From contig NZ_CP009228.1 of NCBI RefSeq assembly GCF_000755145.1, positions 2,713,694 to 2,777,693 on the forward strand: DNA of 64,000 nt, read 5' to 3'. The translations under genes were made by a program, and so were the position numbers. The notes beneath the pieces were generated by a model. The model ran no database searches. It was not told the origin of the DNA and was given only the letters and a program-made list of their open reading frames with translations. Numbering within the stretch: the stretch's first letter is position 1; every line of letters begins with the position of its first letter. The stretch comes from Treponema putidum (GTDB taxonomy: Bacteria; Spirochaetota; Spirochaetia; Treponematales; Treponemataceae). Positions 1-7,232 of this stretch are shown here, piece after piece.

Positions 1-399
1 ACATTCCAATTCAAGCTCGGTAATACCGGTTTCCAAAATTCCGCCATGGCGTACCCCTTCGGGAGAGCCGTCAAGCCTGATCTTTACCTTTGTACGCAAT
101 GTTTTTCCACGCTCTACTTCATAAAAATCAATATGCTTAATTTCATCGTTAACAATATCATGCTGAAAATCTTTAATAAAAACTTCGTAATCTTTTCCGG
201 TAACACTCAATGTTACTATGGTACTTTCTGTAACGAGCTTAAAAAGCTTCATAAATTCTCTTTTATCAACATCAAGAGAAACGGACTTACCGTGCCTATC
301 ATACATTACAGCTGGAATACGGCCTTCCTTTCTAATTTTTACAGCAGCACTTTTACCGTATGCCGATCTTTCATTTGCATTTAACAGTCTCTGTTCCAT
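1..399 (-). CDS. rplY: 50S ribosomal protein L25/Ctc, N-terminal part (cut by window edge)
   Basis: The frame begins with ATG at 399, after a GGAG ribosome binding site, and runs off the left edge, so only the first 133 residues are visible. They read MEQRLLNANERSAYGKSAAV, then an IPAVMYD segment and a DFYEVERGKTLRTKV segment, which is the L25/Ctc 5S-rRNA-binding fold. Family knowledge: L25 binds 5S rRNA in the large subunit, and the longer Ctc form has a second beta domain that would lie outside the window. The gene follows ispE, spoVG and tRNA-Gln on the same strand, a neighbourhood also found in other bacteria, where pth usually follows. Confidence 0.93.
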   Translation of the reverse strand, partial: MEQRLLNANERSAYGKSAAVKIRKEGRIPAVMYDRHGKSVSLDVDKREFMKLFKLVTESTIVTLSVTGKDYEVFIKDFQHDIVNDEIKHIDFYEVERGKTLRTKVKIRLDGSPEGVRHGGILETGITELELEC

Positions 400-470
400 A
401 ATACCAGAACTCCTCTACTACCAATTATTTAGTTTGCAACAAGTACCGCGATAAAAAGCGGACTCAATAC

Positions 471-542
471 TGGGACGGTAGGATTCGAACCTACGGAATG
501 ACGGCACCAAAAGCCGTTGGCTTACCACTTGCCGACGTCCCA
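471..542 (-). tRNA. tRNA-Gln (anticodon TTG)
   Basis: On the minus strand this 72-base stretch folds as a cloverleaf. The acceptor stem is TGGGACG with CGTCCCA, the anticodon stem is ACGGC with GCCGT, the 7-base loop TTTTGGT places TTG at the anticodon, and the T-arm has GGTTCGAATCC. CCA is not encoded. The gene sits between spoVG and rplY, probably in the same transcript. Confidence 0.93.
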
Positions 543-631
543 AAATATATACAAAAGGCAAAAGCCGAATTGTATCCCAAAAAGAAAAATAAAACTAGCA
601 CTACCTAAGAAGATGATTGCTTCGGCTAAAC

Positions 632-913
632 TTAAGCTTTCACAGAATTATCAGGAAGGCTTGAAGTTCTTTCATAAGTCTCTAAAACAGCCTTTGTCAT
701 TTTATCCCTAAAGTCGGCTGTGATAGGATGAGCTATATTTCTAAACTCACCGTTACTCAACTTCCGGCTAGGCATTCCAATGTACAAACCGTTATTACCC
801 TCAATCACTCTTACATTATGAAGGACAAAACAATCATCGAACGTAATATTAGCATAAGCTTTTAAACTATTCCCTAGGCTCACTCTCTGAATACGGACTT
901 CTGTAATCTCCAT
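632..913 (-). CDS. spoVG: SpoVG-family nucleic-acid-binding regulator
   Basis: The 93-residue protein MEITEVRIQRVSLGNSLKAY matches SpoVG over its whole length, including the core FVLHNVRVIEGNNGLYIGMPSRK and a segment with AHPIT. A longer in-frame reading from 988 is possible, but ATG at 913 is preceded by a strong GGAGGG site five to seven bases upstream, and the homologous region begins there. Family knowledge: SpoVG binds DNA and RNA and regulates genes after transcription in spirochaetes and Firmicutes. It lies 64 bases after ispE on the same strand and is followed by tRNA-Gln and rplY, so co-transcription is likely. Confidence 0.93.
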   Translation of the reverse strand: MEITEVRIQRVSLGNSLKAYANITFDDCFVLHNVRVIEGNNGLYIGMPSRKLSNGEFRNIAHPITADFRDKMTKAVLETYERTSSLPDNSVKA

Positions 914-977
914 ACTGCCCTCCTTGCATAATAATATCGGTAATATTCTACCTACCAATATTTTACTACGCTTTTTA

Positions 978-1829
978 TCAGAACGCAAGTATCAAGAAAA
1001 AAAAACATTTGCCGTATTCCTCAAAAAGATTGAAATAGGCATTTTTTACTGTTTTTTCATCTTTAAAAAGCCCGAAAACCGAAGAACCGGCACCGCTCAT
1101 AAGAGCAAAGTCGGCCCCGTATTTTAAAAGGTCTAGTTTTGCCTTTTTTATTGCAGGATATTTATTAAAAAGAACATCCTCAAAACTGTTAAAAAAAGGC
1201 CATTCACGGCAATCTTTACCGCAAAAAAGCTCAGGATTAAAAGCAGCATTCAGTCTCTCTGATTCTTTACGGCCTAAAAGGCTGTAGGCTTCGGCTGTTG
1301 AGCTTTTTACTTCGGGGTAAATCAAAATCCCGAAATAATCCGAAGAAATAAAGACCCTCTTTATTTCTTCTCCGCGGCCCCTTACAACCGCTGCCCCATC
1401 TTCCAAAAAAAACGGAACATCGCTTCCTATTTTTAAGGCGATAGACTTCAGTTCTTCTTCCCGTAAACCGGCAGAAAACATATCATTAAGTCCATGCAGA
1501 ACAGCAGCAGCATCTGAAGAACCGCCGCCTAGGCCGGCTCCTTCAGGGATTTTTTTTAAAACCCTTACGGAAATGCCTTCAGAAATACCGGTAAAGTTTT
1601 TAAACTCTTCATAAGTCCTTGTAATAGTATTTTCCTCAGGCAATTCAGCCAGCGGGGACAAGACTATACATCTTTTATCCGGTATTCTTTGCATCAAAAG
1701 CTCATCGTCAAGAGAAACAGGAGCAAAAACACTTACAATGTCATGAAACCCGTCACTTCTCTTTCCTAAAACTTCCAAATGCAGATTAATTTTTGCATGA
1801 GCCTTAAGGCTGATCGCACTTTTAATCAT
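978..1829 (-). CDS. ispE: 4-diphosphocytidyl-2-C-methyl-D-erythritol kinase
   Basis: This 283-residue GHMP kinase phosphorylates CDP-methylerythritol in the non-mevalonate isoprenoid pathway. The N-terminus has the IspE signature [20 protein letters not shown], and the ATP-binding loop [13 protein letters not shown] is at residues 96-108. The length is normal for the family. The ATG at 1829 has no ribosome binding site, and a TTGACA/TATAAT promoter ends only nine bases before it, so the mRNA is probably leaderless or nearly so. spoVG follows on the same strand. Confidence 0.94.
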   Translation of the reverse strand: MIKSAISLKAHAKINLHLEVLGKRSDGFHDIVSVFAPVSLDDELLMQRIPDKRCIVLSPLAELPEENTITRTYEEFKNFTGISEGISVRVLKKIPEGAGLGGGSSDAAAVLHGLNDMFSAGLREEELKSIALKIGSDVPFFLEDGAAVVRGRGEEIKRVFISSDYFGILIYPEVKSSTAEAYSLLGRKESERLNAAFNPELFCGKDCREWPFFNSFEDVLFNKYPAIKKAKLDLLKYGADFALMSGAGSSVFGLFKDEKTVKNAYFNLFEEYGKCFFFLILAF

Positions 1830-1838
1830 GTTCTAAGG

Positions 1839-1866
1839 ATTATACCCAATTATAAAGTTTTGTCAA
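1839..1866 (-). promoter_or_regulatory. Sigma-70-type promoter of ispE
   Basis: Read on the minus strand: TTGACA at 1866-1861, a 16-base spacer, TATAAT at 1844-1839. Transcription would start at about 1832-1833, three or four bases before the ispE ATG. Confidence 0.75.
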
Positions 1867-1994
1867 TACAAAATACATACAAAATAGCGGAATTGTCAAA
1901 ATTTTATGTTAAATACGTTTATCGCCATAGTTTTAATTTTTTGTTCTATTACAGTCATTTCTATTCACCCCTTATAGCACAAAGCCATAATTTA

Positions 1995-2003
1995 TGATAT
2001 AAT
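1995..2003 (+). promoter_or_regulatory. Extended -10 promoter of pheT
   Basis: TGATATAAT at 1995-2003 fits an extended -10 box (TGnTATAAT). No convincing -35 is seen 17 bases upstream. The predicted leader of about 25 bases contains the GGAGGA site used by pheT. Confidence 0.5.
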
Positions 2004-2034
2004 TCCTCCCAGTTTTTTAACTGCGGAGGACAGA

Positions 2035-3795
2035 ATGCCCAAAATTGAAGTAAATGAAAGCCTTTTTTTTAAATTGCTAGGAGCAAAGCTAGAAGCAAAG
2101 CTCGGAGCAAAGCACAATTACGATTACGATAAACTTGAAGAAATTTTAACATCTGCAAAGGCAGAGCTTGACGAAAAACCGGACACGGCTCTTCCCGAAA
2201 AAGAGCGTATAATTAAGATAGAATTAAATGACACCAACCGCCCCGACCTATGGTCTACGGCAGGCCTTGCAAGGCTTTTACGCATTCATGCAGGAGGGAC
2301 TTCAAATACAAAAAGCTATCAGAGCTTCCTTTCATCAAAAGAAAAAATGCAAGACTCAGCTGACCGTACGGTTAAAGTATCACCGGAACTTAAAGACATC
2401 CGTCCCTTTGCGGCAGGCTTTGTAATTTCCGGGAAGCCCATAGACGAGCTCATGCTTGCCGACATAATCCAAACTCAAGAAAAACTTTGCCGCAACTTCG
2501 GAAGAAAAAGAAAGACGTTTTCTATGGGTGTTTACCGCTCCAAACTTATAAAATGGCCGGTCGAATACACGGCCGTGGATCCCGACAAAACGGAATTCAC
2601 TCCGCTCGGTATGGAAAAGCCTCTTTTATGCAGAAAAATACTAAAAGAACACCCCAAAGGGATTGAGTACGCCTCATTACTTGAAGGCAAAAAATTCTTT
2701 CCGATTTTGAAAGATGCAAACGGCGAAGTCCTTTCTATGCCGCCGGTTATAAACAGTGCGAAGATAGGAGCAGTTCAAGCAGGCGATACAGATCTTTTTG
2801 TAGAATTTACCGGCACCGATATGACAAGCATCTTACTTTCAGCAAATATAGTAGCATGCGACTTTGCCGACTGCGGATATAAGATTCTACCCGTTAAAAT
2901 AGAACATCCTTATGAAACGGGATACGGAAAAATTCTTACTACCCCGTTTTATTTCCAAGAAAATGCAGAAACTTCAGTAGAAGCCGTCAACAAGCTCTTA
3001 GGCTCCTCTTTTAAGGCAGAAGAAATTGCCGAAGCCCTAAAGCTCATGGACTCGGAAACTCAAATTTCAGGCAATAAGATTATGCTAAAACCCTCACCCT
3101 ACCGCAACGATTTTCTTCATGAGGTGGACATAATCGAAGATGTTATGATGGGGAAGACCGTTAATTTCTTTACGCCCGAAAAGCCTAACGAATTTACAAT
3201 AGGAAGACTTTTGCCTGCAACTCTATTAAGCCGAAAAATAAAGGGGCTTATGACAGGCATGGGCTATCAGGAAATGATCTTTAACTATCTGGGCTCAAAA
3301 AAGGACTATATTGAAAGAATGTGTATTGATGAGGATTCGGTTATCGAGATTTCAAACCCGATGTCCGAAAACTATCAGTTTGTACGCAACTCTATTCTCC
3401 CCTCTCTTTTAAATGCCGAGATGGGTTCTGCAAATGCGGCCTACCCCCACAAAATATTTGAGACCGGAAAGATAGCCTTTTTTGATAAAACCGATGCGAC
3501 GGGCACAAGGACAGCCCAAAGTTTAGGCTTTTTAACGGCGGAACAAAATGCCAACTTTAATACGGCAGCAAGCGAGGCGGCAAACCTCTTATACTACCTC
3601 GGAATAGAATACAAGGTTTGCGAAACCGTCGATCCACGCTTTATTCAGGGGAGGCAGGCAGGCCTTCTTTACAATGGGGAACAAATAGGAATATTCGGAG
3701 AGGTAAATCCTAAAGTTTTGGAAAATTGGGATATAAACATTCCCTGTTTTGCGGGAGAATTAAATATCGAAAAAATTTTGAAAACTCAAAACTAA
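2035..3795 (+). CDS. pheT: Phenylalanyl-tRNA synthetase beta chain, archaeal/spirochaetal type
   Basis: The 586-residue protein begins MPKIEVNESLFFKLLGAKLE and lacks the N-terminal EMAP/tRNA-binding extension of the roughly 800-residue bacterial PheT, so it belongs to the short archaeal/eukaryotic-like class known in spirochaetes. Visible parts are an NRPDLWST segment near residue 70, a B3/4 editing-type region in the first half, and a catalytic-like module from about 390 that includes ISNPMSENYQFVRNSILPSLL and a segment with FETGKI. The start is fixed by GGAGGA eight bases upstream. The alpha subunit is not in the window. The N-terminus has a short repeat, LGAKLEAKLGAK, encoded by near-identical bases. 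Confidence 0.93.
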   Translation: MPKIEVNESLFFKLLGAKLEAKLGAKHNYDYDKLEEILTSAKAELDEKPDTALPEKERIIKIELNDTNRPDLWSTAGLARLLRIHAGGTSNTKSYQSFLSSKEKMQDSADRTVKVSPELKDIRPFAAGFVISGKPIDELMLADIIQTQEKLCRNFGRKRKTFSMGVYRSKLIKWPVEYTAVDPDKTEFTPLGMEKPLLCRKILKEHPKGIEYASLLEGKKFFPILKDANGEVLSMPPVINSAKIGAVQAGDTDLFVEFTGTDMTSILLSANIVACDFADCGYKILPVKIEHPYETGYGKILTTPFYFQENAETSVEAVNKLLGSSFKAEEIAEALKLMDSETQISGNKIMLKPSPYRNDFLHEVDIIEDVMMGKTVNFFTPEKPNEFTIGRLLPATLLSRKIKGLMTGMGYQEMIFNYLGSKKDYIERMCIDEDSVIEISNPMSENYQFVRNSILPSLLNAEMGSANAAYPHKIFETGKIAFFDKTDATGTRTAQSLGFLTAEQNANFNTAASEAANLLYYLGIEYKVCETVDPRFIQGRQAGLLYNGEQIGIFGEVNPKVLENWDINIPCFAGELNIEKILKTQN

Positions 3796-3804
3796 AAACT
3801 CTTT

Positions 3805-4566
3805 ATGAAAAATAAGCTGATTAAGGCCATTCGGACAATCGCCGATTTTGATCTTAATCTTTTTAATGACCTTAATTTAGGAGTTGAGCTTCAAGATTTT
3901 ACCGAACCTTGTTTAACCGACTCGGAGATATACTCTCTTTTAAACGAATACGAAAAAAAGCTGCCATCTTTAAAAGGAATAAAATCCATGCACGGCAGCT
4001 TTATCGATTTAAATATAGCTTCTTTTAATAGGGACATAGCCGCTTACAGCAGAAAAATGTACAAGAGGGATTTATTTTTTGCAAAGCTCTTAAACCTGGA
4101 CTTTATAATTTTTCATACACAGATTATGCCTTGGTTTAAAGAAGATTTTAAATTCGATTTGTTCTTAAAAAACAATGCGGAATTTTTTAACGAGGCCGTA
4201 GAAAATTCAGGCTTTAACGGCTGTGTGGTTTTAGAAAACGTATGCGAAAAGGACAGCCGCCTTAGTGCAAAACTTATAGAAGCGGTTGCCTTGCCTAAGG
4301 TAAAATTAAACCTAGACTTGGGACATGCCATGGTCTCAGGCGAAAAACTCGAAAACTGGTTTTCAAATAATCAAAAGCACATAGCCTACATGCATCTTCA
4401 TTCCAATGACGGAAAAAGCGATCTCCATAATCCCGTCTCAAAAGAAGACTTTACAAAACTGTCTAAGCTGTTAGAAAAATATCGGCTCAACTGCCCTATC
4501 TGCTTGGAATATTGGGATATTGATATAAAAAAAGAAATGGAAAGAATATCCTCTTTTTACAAGTGA
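3805..4566 (+). CDS. Xylose-isomerase-like TIM-barrel protein (AP endonuclease 2 / sugar epimerase superfamily)
   Basis: This 253-residue cytosolic protein has the alternating pattern of a TIM barrel and several metal-site-like segments: SMHGSF, FIIFHTQ, VVLENV, LNLDLGHAM, YMHLHSNDG and CLEYWD. His, Glu and Asp at strand ends are typical of the Endonuclease IV/xylose-isomerase-like superfamily, whose members are either sugar isomerases/epimerases or AP endonucleases. The substrate cannot be told from the sequence. It starts nine bases after pheT on the same strand, so it is probably in the same transcript. There is no clear ribosome binding site, so its translation may depend on pheT. Confidence 0.75.
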   Translation: MKNKLIKAIRTIADFDLNLFNDLNLGVELQDFTEPCLTDSEIYSLLNEYEKKLPSLKGIKSMHGSFIDLNIASFNRDIAAYSRKMYKRDLFFAKLLNLDFIIFHTQIMPWFKEDFKFDLFLKNNAEFFNEAVENSGFNGCVVLENVCEKDSRLSAKLIEAVALPKVKLNLDLGHAMVSGEKLENWFSNNQKHIAYMHLHSNDGKSDLHNPVSKEDFTKLSKLLEKYRLNCPICLEYWDIDIKKEMERISSFYK

Positions 4567-4598
4567 GCCTTGCTCATCAGTTTACTTAAGTTAACTTG

Positions 4599-5462
4599 CT
4601 ATTCTACCTGAAAAATAAAAGAAGAACTTTTTTCGTTTCCGCCCTTATCAAAGGCGGTGATTATAAGCTCTATTTTTCCTGAAGGCAAATTTATTTTTCC
4701 TAAATGTATTCTGCCGTCCTTTTGATATAAAAGAGATAGAGACGTTTTTTTGTTTTTAAAATAAAGGGATTTTCCGTCGGAACTTAAAACTTCAAATGGA
4801 AGGTCGGCGATATTCATTCCATTGATAGAAACCGTAATTCTAAAAGGGGCTAGGACGGGGCCGTCTTTTTCTATAAAATCAAAGACCGAAGAATAAAGAT
4901 CATATGATCCTTGCTTTATTTTTTTTATAGTTTCCAAATTTATTTGCTGATTATCGGAACTTACTAAAACAGTATTTTGAATTTGAGGCGGTATTTTTTC
5001 TTCAATTTCAGGCATAAATAAAAGAGGATTTATTAAAACATCATTGCGGACATCCACAACCTGAAAAATTAAGGAGTTTTCTTCCGTCCATGCCGAATTT
5101 CCGGTATGCCCGATTATTGAACCCGATTCGGTTTGTTCTCGTGAAGTAAAAACATTTGTATCGGTAAGATTTCCGTAAATAGTTTGGAGTCCTTCATCAT
5201 CTATAAAGATAAGAGCATTTCCCAAGGTACTGGGAAAAAAGCGGGTACTGTTTTTTTCTTCAATACTTATTAAATGTTTACCGTAGCCTGAAGCTCTAAC
5301 AATGTCCGTATCTGCAAATACTGCGGATTGAGAAAAGGCCTTACCATCACCGTCTCTTTGCCCGAATAAGCGTAAAAGGGAAGGAATTTCGACAGGCCAC
5401 TCAAAGGCGTAAGAATTAAAAAACAGAACAAAAAATAAAAATTTATATATATTTTTTTTCAT
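4599..5462 (-). CDS. Exported M23-like (LytM fold) protein lacking catalytic residues
   Basis: A 19-residue signal peptide (MKKNIYKFLFFVLFFNSYA) leads a 287-residue periplasmic or surface protein. Residues about 20-140 follow the layout of an M23/LytM endopeptidase (FGQRDGDGKAF, then GNALIFIDDEGLQTIYGNLT, then GSIIGHTGNS), but the zinc ligands are missing. No histidine sits in the first motif, and the HxH position reads YGN. The C-terminal half is beta-rich and resembles an immunoglobulin-like domain. It directly follows the propeller gene on the same strand with no gap, so the two are probably co-translated. I infer a structural or binding role rather than peptidase activity. Confidence 0.6.
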   Translation of the reverse strand: MKKNIYKFLFFVLFFNSYAFEWPVEIPSLLRLFGQRDGDGKAFSQSAVFADTDIVRASGYGKHLISIEEKNSTRFFPSTLGNALIFIDDEGLQTIYGNLTDTNVFTSREQTESGSIIGHTGNSAWTEENSLIFQVVDVRNDVLINPLLFMPEIEEKIPPQIQNTVLVSSDNQQINLETIKKIKQGSYDLYSSVFDFIEKDGPVLAPFRITVSINGMNIADLPFEVLSSDGKSLYFKNKKTSLSLLYQKDGRIHLGKINLPSGKIELIITAFDKGGNEKSSSFIFQVE

Positions 5463-6560
5463 TTAAAGCCCCCTTATTTCAAATGCAGCAATCTTATCAT
5501 CCGTGCCTATATAAATTTTATTTTCTTTTTGAATTAAAAAAGCATTTTTAGAATTGAACTTCGTTTTTCCCATCATAAAATTAGGCGGATCGATTAAAAG
5601 AAGGGAACATTCGTTTTCTTTTTGAACCAACACTGTAAGAAGGTTTCTTTCACTTTGAATTCCCATGCCTATTATAAAACCGTCTTCTTTGATAATAGAA
5701 AGTTTCAAACTTTTGCAATCTATTATACCTATACCGTCAGCAGACTCAAAGACTGCAAAAGAGCCGGACTCATCAAATGAAGCAAAGGTCTGTCTTCTCA
5801 AATCCCGTTCAAAATAATAATGAAATACTATTTTATGCTGATGGTCAAGCACATTTATAAGCACCACCCTTTGTTTATTAAGGCCGCATAGGCACAAAAC
5901 CTGTTTTCCGTCTTCAGAGATTGCAGCCCCCATTACGGCTTGATAGGTACTGCCCCCCGGGTAAAAGCTAAAAAGAGTGTTTCCGTCAGAATCGAGACAT
6001 ACTAAAAGCCCATCCGAATGGCCTATCACACAGCCTGCCTTAGATGACTGAAAAGCCGTAATAGGAGAAGTATGCGTATAAGTCCAAAGTTCTTTTCCGG
6101 TCTTATCATATTGAGAAAGAGAAGAACCTTCGGGTTTAAACAAAAAAATTCTATCCTTATCAAGGTAAACATAACCAGGCTCATCAATTCTCAAAAAAGG
6201 CTTTTGAATATCGAATTCGTCCGGTTTATAAATATCGGTAAAAAGAGGCTTTTGGGGATACTTTGTCCAAGCATAAAAAGAAGCACTAAATCTTGATTCA
6301 GCCGTTTCGGCCCGTAAAATTTCGCCGTCTTCGGCAAAATATCCGAACGAGTTCCCCAAAGAAAAAGCAATCGGAGTCTTTCCGGCAAATTTTTGTTTAA
6401 GCTCATCTGAAGATGCACCTGCCTCTCTGGAATAAATTTCGTCGTTTTGAACTTGAGGTATGGGAGATGCCCACTCAGGCATAAGATAGACATTTTCCTT
6501 CATCGGAACCGCAGCGGCAAAAATATATATAACAAGAAGAATGATTACAGCAATAAAAAT
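5463..6560 (-). CDS. Membrane-anchored beta-propeller protein, start codon uncertain
   Basis: From ATG 6503 the product is 346 residues of WD40/PQQ-like repeats (for example TGKELWTYTHTSPITAFQSS and DGLLVCLDSDGNTLFSFYPG), a pattern often seen in outer-membrane assembly or scaffold proteins. The same frame stays open upstream to a TAA at 6578-6576, and the bases between encode a lysine-rich start followed by a hydrophobic stretch, FIFIAVIILLVIYIFAAAVP, which looks like a signal anchor. No ATG, GTG or TTG lies in that extension. ATT at 6560, about eleven bases after an AAAGGA site, is the best candidate, whereas ATG 6503 has no ribosome binding site. The end is certain and the start is not. The M23-like gene follows immediately. 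Confidence 0.6.
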   Translation of the reverse strand: MFIAVIILLVIYIFAAAVPMKENVYLMPEWASPIPQVQNDEIYSREAGASSDELKQKFAGKTPIAFSLGNSFGYFAEDGEILRAETAESRFSASFYAWTKYPQKPLFTDIYKPDEFDIQKPFLRIDEPGYVYLDKDRIFLFKPEGSSLSQYDKTGKELWTYTHTSPITAFQSSKAGCVIGHSDGLLVCLDSDGNTLFSFYPGGSTYQAVMGAAISEDGKQVLCLCGLNKQRVVLINVLDHQHKIVFHYYFERDLRRQTFASFDESGSFAVFESADGIGIIDCKSLKLSIIKEDGFIIGMGIQSERNLLTVLVQKENECSLLLIDPPNFMMGKTKFNSKNAFLIQKENKIYIGTDDKIAAFEIRGL

Positions 6561-6574
6561 AAATTTATTTTTCC

Positions 6575-6603
6575 TTTAAATAACATGAAAAATATGATAT
6601 ACT
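6575..6603 (+). promoter_or_regulatory. Promoter of cdd
   Basis: TTTAAA at 6575-6580, a 17-base spacer and TATACT at 6598-6603. The -10 box ends six bases before the cdd ATG, so transcription should begin at or next to the A of the start codon. The -35 match is weak. Confidence 0.5.
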
Positions 6604-6609
6604 ACTTTT

Positions 6610-7026
6610 ATGGAAATTTCAAGTCAGTTAGAAAATTTATTCAAAACAGCCCTTGAGGCTGCAAAAAAGGCCTATGCCCCCTACTCCAATTTTCATGTGG
6701 GTGCGGCTATTTTGTTGGAAGACGGTTCTATTGTAACGGGTGTAAACATCGAAAACCGCTCATACGGCCTTACAAACTGTGCAGAGCGGACTGCAATCTT
6801 TAAAGCCGTTTCTGAAGGAAAAATGGATTTTAAGGCCATCGCCATTGCAACGCCGGATGCGGACTACCCTGTAAGCCCCTGCGGAGCCTGCAGGCAGGTT
6901 ATTTCGGAATTTATGGGCGGAGATATACCGGTAATCTTCGGTTCTTCGCTCGATAATGTAGTGCTGACGGACGTTAAAGGAATTTATCCCTTTGACGCCC
7001 TGCATGAATTAAAAAATGACCCGTAG
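6610..7026 (+). CDS. cdd: Cytidine deaminase
   Basis: A 138-residue homotetrameric-type cytidine deaminase, converting cytidine or deoxycytidine to uridine forms in pyrimidine salvage. The zinc site is complete: CAE at residues 57-59 (CAERTAIF) and CGAC at 91-94 (SPCGACRQV). The N-terminal APYSNFHVGAA is typical of the family. No ribosome binding site precedes ATG 6610, and the promoter -10 box ends six bases before it, which predicts a leaderless mRNA. The last ten bases, including the stop codon TAG, lie inside tRNA-Arg on the other strand. Confidence 0.95.
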   Translation: MEISSQLENLFKTALEAAKKAYAPYSNFHVGAAILLEDGSIVTGVNIENRSYGLTNCAERTAIFKAVSEGKMDFKAIAIATPDADYPVSPCGACRQVISEFMGGDIPVIFGSSLDNVVLTDVKGIYPFDALHELKNDP

Positions 7027-7090
7027 ACGATTCGAACGTCCGACCTGCTGCTTAGGAGGCAGCCGCTCTATCCAACTGAGCTAACGGATC
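7017..7090 (-). tRNA. tRNA-Arg (anticodon CCT)
   Basis: A 74-base cloverleaf on the minus strand. The acceptor GATCCGT pairs with ACGGGTC (one T-G pair), the D-arm reads TAGCTCAGTTGGATAGAGC, the anticodon stem GCTGC/GCAGC holds loop CTCCTAA with CCT as anticodon, and the T-loop is TTCGAAT. CCA is not encoded. Its 3' end overlaps the 3' end of cdd by ten bases on the opposite strand. Confidence 0.93.
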
Positions 7091-7160
7091 AACAGGAAAG
7101 AATTATACTCAAAAAGCCCTAAAAGTTCAATACGGCGGTTTAAAAATAATTATATTTTTT

Positions 7161-7224
7161 AATCGGTAATGTGTAATTTGTAATTAAGTAGGCGATTACC
7201 CATTACACATTAAACCGAATTACC
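7161..7224. repeat. AT-rich palindromic repeat, copy A
   Basis: A perfect 11-base inverted repeat, TAATGTGTAAT at 7167-7177 and ATTACACATTA at 7202-7212, is bordered by AATCGGTAAT and CGAATTACC. Related TAATTTGTAAT/ATTACAAATTACC sequences occur near 9143, 10116 and 14683, always next to accessory genes. Confidence 0.7.
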
Positions 7225-7232
7225 AACTAGAA

